Counted from the first letter of the stretch, positions 31,089 through 41,883 are shown. The stretch: DNA of 64,000 bases from Microbacterium indicum DSM 19969 (GCF_000422385.1 NZ_AULR01000012.1:1-64000), one strand, 5' to 3'. Translations and numbers: made by a program. The notes: generated from the letters alone by a model not told the origin.

Positions 31089-31967
31089 CTACGCGCGGCG
31101 CGCGAGGAGGTGGGCGTTGATCGCCGCGGTCTGCTCGGTGTCGACCGGGAGCGCGTGACCGTCGACGCTCGTGATCGGCGTCAGGAGTCGCACGCTCGAC
31201 GCGTACCAGGCGGCGTCGGCGCCGAGGAGGTCGTCGCGCGTGTAGCGGCCGTACTCGGTGCCGATGCCGTGCTCCTCCGCCCAGCGGAAGACGGCCTGCT
31301 GCGTCGTGCCGTGGAGGATCCCGAGCCGCGGATCCGGCGTGCGGAGCACCCCGTCCCGGCGGAGGATCAGCGTCGACTGCGGCGCCTCGAGGAGGATCCC
31401 ATCGCTCGTGACGAACAGCATGTCCTTCGCGCCGCGGCGCTTCGCCTCGCGGATCGCCGCCATGTTGAGGGCGTAGGAGAGCGTCTTCGCGCCGATGAGC
31501 GACCACGGCTCGCGCTCGGCGTACCCGCTGTCGAAGCCGCGATCGGCCGTGACGATCGCGAAGCCGTCGGTGCGCTCCTCCGTGAAGTCGGCGGCCTCGA
31601 ACAGGACGAACCAGGCGTGCGGGGTCGCGCGATCCATTCCGCCGCGCGTGACGACGAGCTTGAGGACCATGTTCTTCGCGGGGTCGGCGGTGCGCGCGAT
31701 CCGGCCCGCCGTCTCGGCGAGCCGGCCCAGGTCGGCCTCCGGCAGGTCGAGCATCGCGAGGCTCTTCGCGAGGCGCGCGAGATGCGCGTCGAGCTCCTGC
31801 GAGGCGCCGTCCGCGACGCCCCAGGCCTCGAAGGCGCCGTCGCCGCGCTCGGCGGCCGCGTCCATCACGGAGATCGCGGGGTCGTCGACCGCGAGCGGGA
31901 CGAGGTCGATCCGCTCCTCCGGAGATCCTGCCGCGGGGAACGGGACGAGGTAGGTGACGGCGCTCAT
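31089..31967 (-). CDS. pabC: Class IV aminotransferase, probably aminodeoxychorismate lyase
   Basis: A 292-aa PLP enzyme of fold type IV. The PLP lysine is in GAKTLSYALNM; the neighbouring REAKRRGAKDMLFVT and ILHGTTQQAVFRWA are typical of class IV. Actinobacterial proteins of this type are usually annotated as aminodeoxychorismate lyase (p-aminobenzoate for folate), but D-amino-acid or branched-chain aminotransferases look alike. Folate genes folA and thyA lie elsewhere in the window. It follows dapF by 35 nt. Confidence 0.75.
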   Translation of the reverse strand: MSAVTYLVPFPAAGSPEERIDLVPLAVDDPAISVMDAAAERGDGAFEAWGVADGASQELDAHLARLAKSLAMLDLPEADLGRLAETAGRIARTADPAKNMVLKLVVTRGGMDRATPHAWFVLFEAADFTEERTDGFAIVTADRGFDSGYAEREPWSLIGAKTLSYALNMAAIREAKRRGAKDMLFVTSDGILLEAPQSTLILRRDGVLRTPDPRLGILHGTTQQAVFRWAEEHGIGTEYGRYTRDDLLGADAAWYASSVRLLTPITSVDGHALPVDTEQTAAINAHLLARRA

Positions 31968-32002
31968 GGCTCCATCATGGCGCGCGAGCCGAGGCGAACG
32001 CG

Positions 32003-32881
32003 TCAGGCGAGGGCGACGGTTCCCGAGAAGACGAGGGTCGCGGGACCCGACAGGGCGACGTGCTCGCCCTCCTCCGTGGGGAACATGCGGACGCCGAGCG
32101 TGCCCCCCGGCACCTCGACGCGCCAGCTGTTCGGCGCGCTCTCGCCCGCCCAGCTGCGCACGGCGAGTGCGGCCGCCACCGTGCCCGTGCCGCACGACAG
32201 CGTCTCGCCGACGCCGCGCTCGAACACGCGCATGCGGATCCGCCCCACCCCGTCCTTCACGAGCGGCTCGGACGGCACGACGAACTCGACGTTCGCGCCG
32301 TGCTCGGGCGCCGGATCGAGGATCGGGATGACCGTGAGGTCGAGCCCCTCGAGCTCCTCCTCGCTCGCGAGCGCGACGACGACGTGCGGGTTGCCGAGGT
32401 CGATCGACATGCCGGGGCGCGGAACCGACAGCCCCTTCGCGCGGACGAGCGGCTCGGCGGCCGGCGCCGTCCAGCGGCCGAGGTCGGCCTGGAAGCCGGT
32501 CTCGCTGCGGGTGACGTCCTTGACGCCCGCGCGCGTGCCGATCGGGAGGGTGGACCCGGGCTCGAGTGTCGCGAGCTCGGTGTCGAGCAGGTAGCGCGCG
32601 AAGACGCGCACGCCGTTGCCGCACATCTCGGCGATCGAGCCGTCGGCGTTGCGGTAGTCCATGAACCACTCGGCGTCGGGCTCCTCCGCCAGCGCCGCGG
32701 CGCCCGCGTCGATCGCGCGCGAGCGGACGACGCGCAGCAGGCCGTCGCCGCCGATCCCGAACCGCCGGTCGCAGAGCGCCGCCACCTGCTCGGGCGAGAG
32801 GTCGTACTGCCCGTCGGGGTCGGCGACGATCACGAAGTCGTTGCCGGTGCCGTGGCCTTTGGTGAAGGTGATCTCGGGCAT
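32003..32881 (-). CDS. dapF: Diaminopimelate epimerase
   Basis: A 292-aa PLP-independent epimerase converting LL-DAP to meso-DAP for lysine and cell wall. Both catalytic cysteines are visible: Cys87 in EMCGNGVRV and Cys230 in [16 protein letters not shown] begins the fold. The ATG is 7 nt downstream of TAGACT (32889-32894), so the mRNA is probably leaderless. dapA and dapB are at 47580 and 50858. Confidence 0.97.
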   Translation of the reverse strand: MPEITFTKGHGTGNDFVIVADPDGQYDLSPEQVAALCDRRFGIGGDGLLRVVRSRAIDAGAAALAEEPDAEWFMDYRNADGSIAEMCGNGVRVFARYLLDTELATLEPGSTLPIGTRAGVKDVTRSETGFQADLGRWTAPAAEPLVRAKGLSVPRPGMSIDLGNPHVVVALASEEELEGLDLTVIPILDPAPEHGANVEFVVPSEPLVKDGVGRIRMRVFERGVGETLSCGTGTVAAALAVRSWAGESAPNSWRVEVPGGTLGVRMFPTEEGEHVALSGPATLVFSGTVALA

Positions 32882-32888
32882 GCGAGCC

Positions 32889-32894
32889 AGTCTA
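32889..32894 (-). promoter_or_regulatory. Probable -10 element of dapF
   Basis: Minus-strand TAGACT, 7 nt before the dapF ATG; one of the clearest leaderless signals of the window. Confidence 0.5.
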
Positions 32895-32991
32895 CGGACC
32901 GTCGCGCACCGGCCGGGTCCTACCGCGGTACGACCCGAGGATCAGCCCGCGGCCCGACGCGCGACACGGCCCCCGCCGGTGGAATGGAGGC

Positions 32992-33906
32992 ATGATCACA
33001 GCAGAGCACCTGACGAAGCGCTTCGGCGCGAAGACCGCGGTGGACGACGTCTCGTTCACCGCCCAGCCCGGCAAGGTCACGGGTTTCCTCGGCCCCAACG
33101 GCGCCGGCAAGTCGACGACCATGCGCATGATCATGGGCCTCGACAGGCCGACGAGCGGCGCCGCAACGGTCAACGGCCGGCCGTTCGCGGAGCACGCCGA
33201 CCCGATGCACCAGGCGGGCGCCCTCCTCGACGCGAAGGCCGTCCATCCGAGCCGCTCGGCCCGCGACCACCTGCGCCTCCTCGCCGCCACGAACGGCTTG
33301 CCGCGCCGCCGGGTCGACGAGGTCCTCGAGCTCACGGGCCTGACCGACGTGCAGCGCCGGCGGGTCGGCGGCTTCTCGCTCGGCATGCACCAGCGCCTCG
33401 GCATCGCCGCGACGATGCTCGGGGATCCCCAGGTCCTCATCTTCGACGAGCCCGTCAACGGCCTCGACCCCGAGGGCGTGCACTGGGTGCGCGGCTTCGC
33501 CAAGGCGCGCGCCGCCGAGGGGCGCACGGTGTTCATCTCGAGCCACCTCATGAGCGAGATGGCGCAGACCGCCGACCACATCATCGTCCTCGGCCGGGGC
33601 CGCGTCCTCGCCGACGCGCCCCTCGGCGCCTTCCTCGCCGGGGCCGACCGCCAGGTCACCCGCGTGCGGGTCTCGGACGCCGAGGTCCTGCGGTCGATCC
33701 TCGCCGCCGACGGCGTCACGATCACGCAGTCCGCGCCCGGCTCGCTCGAGATCGCGGGACTCCCGCCCGAGCGCATCGCCCGATCGGCCTCGCTCGAGAA
33801 CCTCGACCTCTTCGAGCTCTCCCCCGTCGGGGCCTCGCTCGAGGAGGCCTACCTCGCCCTCACGGGCGACGCCACCGAGTACCGCAGCGCCGCGGCCGCC
33901 GTCTGA
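32992..33906 (+). CDS. ABC-2 type exporter ATP-binding protein
   Basis: A 304-aa ATPase: Walker A GPNGAGKST, signature FSLGMHQRLGIA, Walker B VLIFDEP, switch His in SSHLMSEM. The C-terminal tail (about 215-304) is the DrrA/BcrA-type extension, ending EEAYLAL. Such ATPases drive export of drugs or peptides, or give resistance to them. First gene of a four-gene unit with a permease and a two-component system. Confidence 0.92.
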   Translation: MITAEHLTKRFGAKTAVDDVSFTAQPGKVTGFLGPNGAGKSTTMRMIMGLDRPTSGAATVNGRPFAEHADPMHQAGALLDAKAVHPSRSARDHLRLLAATNGLPRRRVDEVLELTGLTDVQRRRVGGFSLGMHQRLGIAATMLGDPQVLIFDEPVNGLDPEGVHWVRGFAKARAAEGRTVFISSHLMSEMAQTADHIIVLGRGRVLADAPLGAFLAGADRQVTRVRVSDAEVLRSILAADGVTITQSAPGSLEIAGLPPERIARSASLENLDLFELSPVGASLEEAYLALTGDATEYRSAAAAV

Positions 33907-33926
33907 CATCCGAAAGGCACACGACC

Positions 33927-34766
33927 ATGTCCTCCGTCCTCACCGTCTCCGAGGCCCCGACCCGCTCCGGGGCGCGGGTCTCGTTCCCGTCGCTCCTGCG
34001 AGCCGAGTGGATCTCGCTCTCGAGCGTCCGCGGCAACGTCGCGGCCCTCATCATCGGGGTCGCCCTCACGATCCTCCCCGGCGCGGCGTTCGCGCTCATC
34101 TACGCCATCCAGTTCCGCGACGCCGGGATCGACGCCTCCGCCGCAGCCGGCATCGTCCCGACGGTGCCCGCGATGGGGCTCAACGGCCTGATCTGCGCCG
34201 TCGCCGTGGCGGTCGTCGTCGGCGCGGCCGCCTACGCGAAGGAGCACGCGACGGGCTCGCTGCGCACACAGCTCGCGGCCTCGCCCCGCCGCCTCGCGAT
34301 GCTCTCGGCCAAGGTCGCCGTCGTCGGATCCGCGATCTTCGTCGCCGCGCTCGTCGCCTTCCTCCTCACCTTCGCGATCGTCGCAGGCCTGTACGTCGCG
34401 TTCGGCATCCCCGCCGAGTTCGGCTCGTTCGGGCTCGAGGTCGCGGCCCCGATCCTCGGCGCCGCCCTCGCGACGACCCTCGTCGGCCTGTTCTCCCTCG
34501 GCGCCGCCGCGCTCCTGCGGTCCGAGACCTGGGCCGTCACCCTGACCTTCGTCTTCCTCTTCGTCCTCCCGATCATCCTCATGCAGATGCCGTGGGAGTG
34601 GGCCGCGCAGCTCTCGGACGCTCTCTTCGGCACGACCGTCATGAACCTGACGGCCACGGGCGCCGGGTTCACCTCGGAGTACCTCACCGACCTCGTGCTC
34701 TCCGTCGCGTGGGCCGGCGTCGCCCTCGCCGGCGGCGCGGCCGTCCTCACGCGCCGCGACGCGTAG
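33927..34766 (+). CDS. ABC-2 type transporter permease
   Basis: A 279-aa membrane protein with six predicted segments; KEHATGSLRTQLAASPRRLAML is the cytoplasmic coupling region of ABC-2 permeases. It starts 20 nt after the ATPase gene with AAAGG as ribosome-binding site. Its TAG stop is inside the -10 hexamer of the next gene. It would form the exporter channel with the ATPase; cargo unknown. Confidence 0.88.
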   Translation: MSSVLTVSEAPTRSGARVSFPSLLRAEWISLSSVRGNVAALIIGVALTILPGAAFALIYAIQFRDAGIDASAAAGIVPTVPAMGLNGLICAVAVAVVVGAAAYAKEHATGSLRTQLAASPRRLAMLSAKVAVVGSAIFVAALVAFLLTFAIVAGLYVAFGIPAEFGSFGLEVAAPILGAALATTLVGLFSLGAAALLRSETWAVTLTFVFLFVLPIILMQMPWEWAAQLSDALFGTTVMNLTATGAGFTSEYLTDLVLSVAWAGVALAGGAAVLTRRDA

Positions 34767-34769
34767 GTT
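34764..34769 (+). promoter_or_regulatory. -10 element of the histidine kinase gene embedded in the permease stop codon
   Basis: TAGGTT, 7 nt before the kinase ATG at 34777; bases 34764-34766 are the TAG stop of the permease gene. Confidence 0.45.
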
Positions 34770-34776
34770 GGACCCC

Positions 34777-36048
34777 ATGTCGCAGTCCGAGCCGGTGCCC
34801 CCGCGGGGTGCCGGCTCGGTCGCGCTCGACCTCCCCCGGCCTCCCGGCGTCCTCCGCCGCTGGATCGACCGGCACCCCCGAGCCGTCGACGTCATCGTCC
34901 TCGTGGTGACGCAGGGGCTGTTCGCACCCGTAGCCCTCATCGTCGCTGGGTCGGACGACTCGGCCGTCTCGGGGTGGCTCGGCGTCACCCTCACCGCCCT
35001 CACCGTCGCGGTGCTGGGGGTCGCGACCTTCTTCCGCCGCCGGATCCCCTTCCTCCTGCTCGTCTGCTCGCTCGCCGCGCTCCTCCTTCCCGCGCCGATG
35101 TCGACGATGGGCGGGATCGCGAGCTGGGTCGCGCTCTACGCGCTCGGGGCGCACCGCTCGTCTCGCGTCGCGTGGCTGGGATACGCCCTCGCGGTCGTCG
35201 CCACCGCCGCGAGCACGCTGCCCGCGGCGCTCGGGGCGGGCTACGCCTGGCCGACCGGACCGTGGATCGACACGGCCCTCGTCTCACTCGGGTCGTCGAT
35301 CATCCCGACGCTCGTCGGGCTCTGGATCGGCGGGCGCCGGCGCTACGAACGGGCCCTCATCGCGCGCGCCGAGGACCTCGCCCGCGCGCAGGACGAGCGC
35401 GCCCGCCTCGCGGTCAGCGAGGAGCGCACGCGCATCGCGCGCGAGATGCACGACATCGTCTCGCACAGCCTCACGGTCATGATCACGCTCTCCGAGGGCG
35501 CAGCCGCGCAGGCCGAGCGGGGCTCCGACGCCGCGCCCGACGCGATGCGCCGCGTCGCCGACACGGGGCGCGACTCGCTCGCCGAGATGCGCCGGCTCCT
35601 CGGGGTGCTCCGCAGCACCGAGGACGCCCCCGAGCTCGCGCCGCTCCCCGGATCCGACGACATCGGCTCGCTCGTCGACCAGTTCCGCGAGGCGGGCATG
35701 CCCGTCGCGTGGGCCCACAGCGGCGCGCCCCTCCCGGCGGCGGGCGGCGTCGCCCTGACGGCCTACCGCATCGTGCAGGAATCGCTCACGAACGTCATGC
35801 GCCATGCCCCCGGATCCCCGCGCGTGACCGTCACGACGCGCGTCGACGGCGACCGGATCGGCATCGTCGTGGACAACGACCTGACGCACGACCCGATGCC
35901 CTCGCTCGAGGGCTCGGGGCGCGGCATCGTCGGCATGCGCGAGCGCGCGGCCCTGCACGGCGGGACGGCCGCGTCGGCTCCCCGCCCCGACGGCCGCTGG
36001 CGCGTCGACGCCACCCTGCACACCGACCCCGAGGGAGCCTCCCGATGA
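34777..36048 (+). CDS. Sensor histidine kinase, NarL-associated (HisKA_3) type
   Basis: A 423-aa kinase with four or five membrane segments in the first 185 residues and no sizable outside domain. Phosphoacceptor His225 lies in AREMHDIVSHSL, followed by an HATPase domain (VQESLTNVMRHA, then GRGIVGMRER). Kinases of this shape often sense through their transmembrane part or partner transporter. ATG 34777 is 7 nt after TAGGTT; an in-frame TTG at 34768 is less likely. The end overlaps the regulator gene (ATGA). Confidence 0.92.
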   Translation: MSQSEPVPPRGAGSVALDLPRPPGVLRRWIDRHPRAVDVIVLVVTQGLFAPVALIVAGSDDSAVSGWLGVTLTALTVAVLGVATFFRRRIPFLLLVCSLAALLLPAPMSTMGGIASWVALYALGAHRSSRVAWLGYALAVVATAASTLPAALGAGYAWPTGPWIDTALVSLGSSIIPTLVGLWIGGRRRYERALIARAEDLARAQDERARLAVSEERTRIAREMHDIVSHSLTVMITLSEGAAAQAERGSDAAPDAMRRVADTGRDSLAEMRRLLGVLRSTEDAPELAPLPGSDDIGSLVDQFREAGMPVAWAHSGAPLPAAGGVALTAYRIVQESLTNVMRHAPGSPRVTVTTRVDGDRIGIVVDNDLTHDPMPSLEGSGRGIVGMRERAALHGGTAASAPRPDGRWRVDATLHTDPEGASR

Positions 36049-36704
36049 TCCGCGTCGCGATCGCCGACGACCAGCAGCTCGTCCGCATGGGCCTGCGCAT
36101 GATGCTCGACGCCCAGGACGACGTCGAGGTCGTGGCCGAGGCGGCCGACGGCGGCGAGGCCGTCGGGATCGCGGCCCGCGGCGGCGTCGATGTCTTCCTC
36201 ATGGACGTGCGCATGCCCGGGACCGACGGCATAGCGGCGACGGCGCGGATCACGGCGGCGGCGGGCTCGCCGCGGGTGCTCGTGCTGACGACCTTCGATC
36301 TCGACGAGTACGCGTTCGCGGCGCTGCGCGCGGGGGCGAGCGGCTTCCTCCTGAAGGACGCGCGGCCCGCCGAGCTCCTCGGCGCGATCCGGGCCGTCGC
36401 GTCCGGCGACGCGGCCCTCGCGCCGCGCATCACGGCTCGGCTCATCGAGGAGTTCTCGGGGGCGTCCGCGCCCGTCCGGGTGCCGCACGCCGCGGAGGAT
36501 CCCCGGCTCGCGTCGCTGACGGCGCGCGAGCGGGAGTTCCTCGAGGCCGTCGGGGCCGGGCTCACGAACGACGAGCTCGCCGAGCGCTTCTTCGTGTCGC
36601 TGTCGACGGTCAAGACCCACGTCGGCCGGCTGCTCATGAAGCTCGAGGCGCGCGACCGCGTGCAGCTCGTGATCCTCGCCTACGAGTGGGGCCTCGCCCG
36701 GTGA
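36045..36704 (+). CDS. NarL/LuxR-family response regulator
   Basis: A 219-aa regulator: receiver domain with acidic pair DD (8-9), phosphoacceptor Asp54 (FLMDVRMPG) and Lys in FLLKDARP; C-terminal LuxR-type HTH (LTAREREFLEAVGAGLTNDE, then STVKTHVGRL). It is coupled to the kinase by ATGA and probably controls the ABC exporter genes upstream. It ends 1 nt from the convergent miaA. Confidence 0.94.
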   Translation: MIRVAIADDQQLVRMGLRMMLDAQDDVEVVAEAADGGEAVGIAARGGVDVFLMDVRMPGTDGIAATARITAAAGSPRVLVLTTFDLDEYAFAALRAGASGFLLKDARPAELLGAIRAVASGDAALAPRITARLIEEFSGASAPVRVPHAAEDPRLASLTAREREFLEAVGAGLTNDELAERFFVSLSTVKTHVGRLLMKLEARDRVQLVILAYEWGLAR

Positions 36705-36705
36705 C

Positions 36706-37617
36706 TCACACCGCGACGTCGAACCAGCGCGCCTCGGCGTAGCGCTTGAACCAGGCCACCTGGCGACGCGCGTATCGGCGCGTGAGGGCCTGCGCCTCGG
36801 CGATCGCCTCGGCCTCCGTCATCGCGCCGGCGATCTGCGCGAGCGCCTGCGCGTACCCGATCGCGCGGCTCGCGGTCTTCCCCCGCTCGAGCCCCGCGGC
36901 CTTCAGCGCCTCGGTCTCGGCGACCATGCCGTCGCGCCACATGCGGTGGACGCGCGCGTCGAGGCGCGAGATGAGGGCCGCTCGGTCCATGCGCAGGCCG
37001 AGGATCGTCGCGTCGTCGCGCCACAGCCGCGGCGCCTCCGGGAGGGCGGCGCCGTGCCCGGCGTCACCCTGTGCGAGCACCTCGAGAGCGCGGACGATGC
37101 GCCGCCCGTTGCGCGGGTCCACGCGCTCGGCCGTCTCGGGGCTCGCCGCGCGGAGCTCGTCGTAGAGCGCGCCGACGCCCTCGGCGGCGAGGCGCTCCTC
37201 GAGGGCCGCGCGCATCGCGTCGTCGCGCGGCGGGAAGCGGAAGTCGTAGACGACGCTCGAGACGTAGAGGCCCGATCCGCCGACGAGGATCGCGTGGCGG
37301 CCGCGCGCGAGGATGCTCTCGATCGCGGCTCGGGCGTCGCGCTGGTACGCCGCGACCGCGGCCTCCTCGGTGATGTCGAGGACGTCGAAGAGGTGGTGCA
37401 CGACGCCCCGCCGCTCGGCGAGGGGCAGCTTCGCGGTGCCGATGTCCATGCCCCGGTACAGCTGCATCGCGTCGGCGTTGACGACCTCGGCCGCCTCGCC
37501 GCGCGCCGCGAGACGGCCCGCGAGGTCGAGCGAGAGATCGCTCTTGCCCGTGCCCGTCGCGCCGACGACGGCCCACAGCCGCGGGCCGCCGTCGGGAAGC
37601 GGGACCGCGCGGATCAC
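36706..37617 (-). CDS. miaA: tRNA dimethylallyltransferase
   Basis: A 303-aa enzyme adding the dimethylallyl group to A37 of tRNAs reading UNN codons. P-loop GATGTGKS near residue 20, [17 protein letters not shown], and the C-terminal [12 protein letters not shown] and [13 protein letters not shown] are diagnostic. The GTG start overlaps the miaB stop (GTGA), so miaB and miaA, which act one after the other on the same base, are co-translated. Confidence 0.96.
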   Translation of the reverse strand: MIRAVPLPDGGPRLWAVVGATGTGKSDLSLDLAGRLAARGEAAEVVNADAMQLYRGMDIGTAKLPLAERRGVVHHLFDVLDITEEAAVAAYQRDARAAIESILARGRHAILVGGSGLYVSSVVYDFRFPPRDDAMRAALEERLAAEGVGALYDELRAASPETAERVDPRNGRRIVRALEVLAQGDAGHGAALPEAPRLWRDDATILGLRMDRAALISRLDARVHRMWRDGMVAETEALKAAGLERGKTASRAIGYAQALAQIAGAMTEAEAIAEAQALTRRYARRQVAWFKRYAEARWFDVAV

Positions 37618-39167
37618 GCTCCCACGCGCAGCCCGGGCATGCCGATCGACACCGAGCCGCCGATGTTCACGGCGCCGCCCGTGTGCGGGTTCGACGCGTG
37701 CGGGTCGTTCTGCTGGCGGTCCCACGCGTCGCCCGCGCGGGTGCGGCGGATCGCGAGCGGCGCGCCGTCGACGCTGTCGGCGAGCAGGTGCGAGGGGGCT
37801 GCGCGCGTGATCGTCACGGTGACGACGTCGCCCGGGCGCGGGATCTCCGACCCCTCGGGCACCTCGAAGTGCACGAGGCGGTTGTCTTCGGCCCGGCCCG
37901 TGAGACGGTGCGTCTCGGCGTCCTTCTTGCCCTCGCCCGTCGAGACGAGGACCTCGAGCGCGCGGCCGACCTGCTTCTCGTTCTCCTCGAGAGTGATCCG
38001 CTGCTGCAGCCGGATGAGGCGGTCGTAGCGGCGCTGCACGACCTCCTTGGGGATCTGATCCTCCATCGTCGCCGCGGGCGTGCCCTCGCGGATCGAGTAC
38101 TGGAAGGTGAAGGCGCTCGAGAAGCGGGCGGCCTCGACGACGCGCAGGGTGTCCTCGAAGTCCTCCTCGGTCTCGCCCGGGAAGCCGACGATGATGTCGG
38201 TCGTGATGGCGGCGTGCGGGATCCGCTCGCGCACCTTGTCGAGGATGCCGAGGAACTTCTTCGAGCGGTACGAGCGCCGCATGTCCTTGAGGACCTTGTC
38301 GCTGCCCGACTGAAGGGGCATGTGCAGCTGCGGCATGACGTTGGGGGTCTCGGCCATCGCGTCGATGACGTCGTCGGTGAACGCGGCGGGGTGCGGGCTC
38401 GTGAAGCGCACGCGCTCGAGGCCCTCGATCTCGCCGCACGCGCGGAGGAGCTTGCCGAAGGCCTCGCGGTCGCCGAACTCGACGCCGTAGGTGTTCACGT
38501 TCTGCCCGAGGAGCGTGACCTCGGTCGCGCCGTCGGCGACGAGCGCGCGGATCTCGCTCAGGATGTCGCCGGGGCGCCGGTCGCGCTCCTTGCCGCGCAG
38601 GCTCGGCACGATGCAGAAGGTGCAGGTGTTGTTGCACCCGACCGAGATCGACACCCAGCCCGCGTACGTAGAGTCGCGCTTCGTCGGCAGCGTCGAGGGG
38701 AAGACCTCGAGCGCCTCGAGGATCTCGAGCTCGGCCTGCTCGTTGTGTCGCGAGCGCTCGAGCAGCTGCGGCAGCGAGCCCATGTTGTGGGTTCCGAAGA
38801 CGACGTCGACCCAGGGCGCCTTGTCGACGACGGCCTGCTTGTCCATCTGGGCGAGGCAGCCCCCGACGGCGATCTGCATGCCCTCGTGGCCGTCCTTCTG
38901 CGACTTGAGGTGGCCGAGCGTGCCATACAGCTTGCCCGACGCGTTCTCGCGGACCGCGCAGGTGTTGATAACGACGAGGTCGGCGTCCTCCCCCTCGGGT
39001 GCCGGGACGTAGCCCGCGCTCTCGAGCGAGCCCGAGAGCCGCTCGGAGTCGTGCACGTTCATCTGGCACCCGAACGTGCGCACGACGTAGGTGCGTGCGC
39101 GGCCCGACGCGTCGAAGGCGACGGGCGACGGCTCGATGACGGTCGGAAGGTTCGAGACAGTGGTCAT
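37614..39167 (-). CDS. miaB: tRNA-2-methylthio-N6-dimethylallyladenosine synthase
   Basis: A 517-aa radical-SAM methylthiotransferase. Auxiliary-cluster cysteines Cys34, Cys70 and Cys104 sit in the N-terminal UPF0004 domain; the radical-SAM cluster is Cys178, Cys182 and Cys185 (CNNTCTFC). A TRAM domain follows (about 390-460). The C-terminal 50 residues, ending in a Gly-rich tail, are extra compared with E. coli but usual in actinobacteria. A TAGAAT hexamer (39178-39183) is 10 nt before the ATG, giving an almost leaderless mRNA. Confidence 0.96.
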   Translation of the reverse strand: MTTVSNLPTVIEPSPVAFDASGRARTYVVRTFGCQMNVHDSERLSGSLESAGYVPAPEGEDADLVVINTCAVRENASGKLYGTLGHLKSQKDGHEGMQIAVGGCLAQMDKQAVVDKAPWVDVVFGTHNMGSLPQLLERSRHNEQAELEILEALEVFPSTLPTKRDSTYAGWVSISVGCNNTCTFCIVPSLRGKERDRRPGDILSEIRALVADGATEVTLLGQNVNTYGVEFGDREAFGKLLRACGEIEGLERVRFTSPHPAAFTDDVIDAMAETPNVMPQLHMPLQSGSDKVLKDMRRSYRSKKFLGILDKVRERIPHAAITTDIIVGFPGETEEDFEDTLRVVEAARFSSAFTFQYSIREGTPAATMEDQIPKEVVQRRYDRLIRLQQRITLEENEKQVGRALEVLVSTGEGKKDAETHRLTGRAEDNRLVHFEVPEGSEIPRPGDVVTVTITRAAPSHLLADSVDGAPLAIRRTRAGDAWDRQQNDPHASNPHTGGAVNIGGSVSIGMPGLRVGA

Positions 39168-39218
39168 AACGCCCCCGATTCTACGAGCGGGACCCGCAGA
39201 AATCGCCTGAGCCTGCCC

Positions 39219-39917
39219 TTACCGGAAGCGGACCCCGCCGCCGCGGGACCCGCGCTTCGCCTCGGCGATCGCGTCGCGAGCCACGCCGTAGGCCATCGAG
39301 CCGCCGAAGCCGCGACGCGAGAGCTGACCGACGAGTCGGCGCAGCGCCGTCTCGTCGTCGTAGCGCGCGAGCGCGGGCGCCTTCTGCCGCGCGAACTCGA
39401 TCGCCCGTTCGCGGTCGTCGTCGGGCAGCTCGTCGAGCGCGCGGTCGATCGCCTCACGCGCGACGCCCCGCGCCGCGAGGGCCTGTGCGATCGCGCGACG
39501 CCCCTGGTTGCGGCGCGTCACCGCCGAGTGGACGAGCTGCTCGGCGAGCCGGTCGTCGTCGATCGCGCCGACGCGCTCGAGGCGGTCGACGATGTCGTCG
39601 ACGAGGTGCGGCGCGACCTCGTCGCGGCGCAGCCGCTCGCGGGCCTCGTGAGCCGAGAGGTCGCGCGTCGCGAGCGCCTTCGCGAGCCGCGCCTCGGCGC
39701 GCTCGGCCACCTCGGCGTCGCCGGGGATCTCCTCGTCGTCGGCGATCGCGGCGCCGACCGGTTCGGCGACCGGCGCGAGGACGTCGGATCGGCGCGCGTC
39801 GTCGCTCCACGTCGTGTGCCACTCGTCGCGGGCCGGTGCGGGGTGCGTGGGCACCGGCCCGCCGAAGAGCGGCACGACGGGAGCGAGGTGCTCGCCCCCG
39901 TCTGTGCCGTCGCTCAT
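39219..39917 (-). CDS. recX: Regulatory protein RecX
   Basis: A 232-aa modulator of RecA filaments. The first 70 residues are acidic, proline-containing and poorly conserved; the RecX three-helix repeats follow (AEARLAKALATRDLSAHEARERL ... RRNQGRRAIAQALAARG in positions about 72-200). It starts 4 nt after the recA stop, the usual order. Confidence 0.92.
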   Translation of the reverse strand: MSDGTDGGEHLAPVVPLFGGPVPTHPAPARDEWHTTWSDDARRSDVLAPVAEPVGAAIADDEEIPGDAEVAERAEARLAKALATRDLSAHEARERLRRDEVAPHLVDDIVDRLERVGAIDDDRLAEQLVHSAVTRRNQGRRAIAQALAARGVAREAIDRALDELPDDDRERAIEFARQKAPALARYDDETALRRLVGQLSRRGFGGSMAYGVARDAIAEAKRGSRGGGVRFR

Positions 39918-39921
39918 CGCG

Positions 39922-40980
<1,059 letters not shown>

Positions 40981-41163
40981 GGTGTTCTCCTTCATCGCTC
41001 GTTCACCGCCGCCCGTAGGCTGTCGTGACCCGCCTCTCAGGGGCGGATTCTTCGACAGGGCGCGTGGCCTCCTGTGCCGATCTCCACGCTACGGACGACC
41101 CCCGACAGACGAAGCGGATCGCTCGGATCGGTGGAGAACCGGACCGGAACCACGTTGTGGATG

Positions 41164-41192
41164 AGACTACGCCCCGCCGAACGCATCTTCGA
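41164..41192 (-). promoter_or_regulatory. recA promoter with LexA box
   Basis: On the minus strand the 16-mer TCGAAG-ATGC-GTTCGG (41177-41192) matches 10 of the 12 arm positions of the SOS box TCGAAC-N4-GTTCGA. Its first six bases form a -35 (TCGAAG); 17 nt later comes -10 TAGTCT (41164-41169). Transcription would start near 41157, giving a recA leader of about 175 nt. The box shares TCGAAGAT with the one at the LysM promoter. Confidence 0.6.
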
Positions 41193-41231
41193 AGAAGACG
41201 CGCCGACGGGGCGCAGTGATTTCGAAACCCG

Positions 41232-41450
41232 TCAGGCCCGGGCGTCCTGGATTCCGACCCGGTAGCGGGCCGACGGCGGCAGCTCGGTCTCGTCGCAGAT
41301 CGCGAGCCAGATGTCGCGCGGCGGGACGCCGGCGTCGAGCGCCTCGGCCGCCGTGATGCCGTAGGCGGTCAGGACGATGTCGGCCACGACCCAGTTGGCG
41401 CGCGCGCCGAACTCCTGGTCGACGGCGCGATGGAACTCGCTGCGCCTCAT
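41232..41450 (-). CDS. DUF3046 domain-containing protein
   Basis: A 72-aa small acidic protein (EFHRAVDQEFGARANWVVAD ... GVPPRDIWLAICDETELP). It belongs to DUF3046, an actinobacterial family almost always found next to recA. Function unknown. It lies between clgR and recA; its stop is 40 nt upstream of the recA LexA box. Confidence 0.85.
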   Translation of the reverse strand: MRRSEFHRAVDQEFGARANWVVADIVLTAYGITAAEALDAGVPPRDIWLAICDETELPPSARYRVGIQDARA

Positions 41451-41460
41451 GCGGTGCGGA

Positions 41461-41772
41461 TCACCGGAGCGACAGCTCGGGCCCCACGGAGGCGACGAGC
41501 TCGTCGGGCACCACGTCGGGGATCGCGCTCTCGATGCCCTCGAGCACCGCGATGCGGTCGCTCACGCGGCGCATGATCGCCCACATCGGGATCTCGAGCG
41601 CCTCGGCGACGGCCGCGAGGATCTCGCTCGAGACCTCCTTCTGACCGCGCTCGACCTCGCTGAGGTATCCGAGCGCGACGCTCGCCTTGCCCGCGACCTG
41701 TCGGAGGGTCTGGCCCTTCTGCTGTCGGAAATCGCGAAGCACATCGCCGATCTCCTGGCGGATGAGAATCAT
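41461..41772 (-). CDS. clgR: ClgR-like XRE-family transcriptional regulator
   Basis: A 103-aa HTH_3 protein (IGDVLRDFRQQKGQTLRQVA ... VALGYLSEVERGQKEVS). Sequence and position next to cinA and pgsA match ClgR, activator of Clp protease and other protein-quality genes in actinobacteria. GGAGGGGC precedes the ATG at 41772. ClgR is itself a Clp substrate in other species; the C-terminus here is LSLR rather than a clear degron, so that point is open. Confidence 0.85.
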   Translation of the reverse strand: MILIRQEIGDVLRDFRQQKGQTLRQVAGKASVALGYLSEVERGQKEVSSEILAAVAEALEIPMWAIMRRVSDRIAVLEGIESAIPDVVPDELVASVGPELSLR

Positions 41773-41827
41773 GGCGGCCCCTCCCTCGCTTCGTATGGCC
41801 GACGACCCGGCGCCGAGCCGAGTCGTT

Positions 41828-41842
41828 CGCTGGTTACCAGCG
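41828..41842. promoter_or_regulatory. Perfect palindrome upstream of clgR, possible operator
   Basis: CGCTGG-TTA-CCAGCG, a 15-bp perfect inverted repeat 56 nt before the clgR ATG. It contains the CGCT/AGCG half-sites of known ClgR operators, but with seven bases between them instead of three. Autoregulation by ClgR is a reasonable guess. Confidence 0.4.
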
Positions 41843-41883
41843 TACGTGCTGGAGCGGCCGGGTCGGCCGCGTGCATCCAACGG

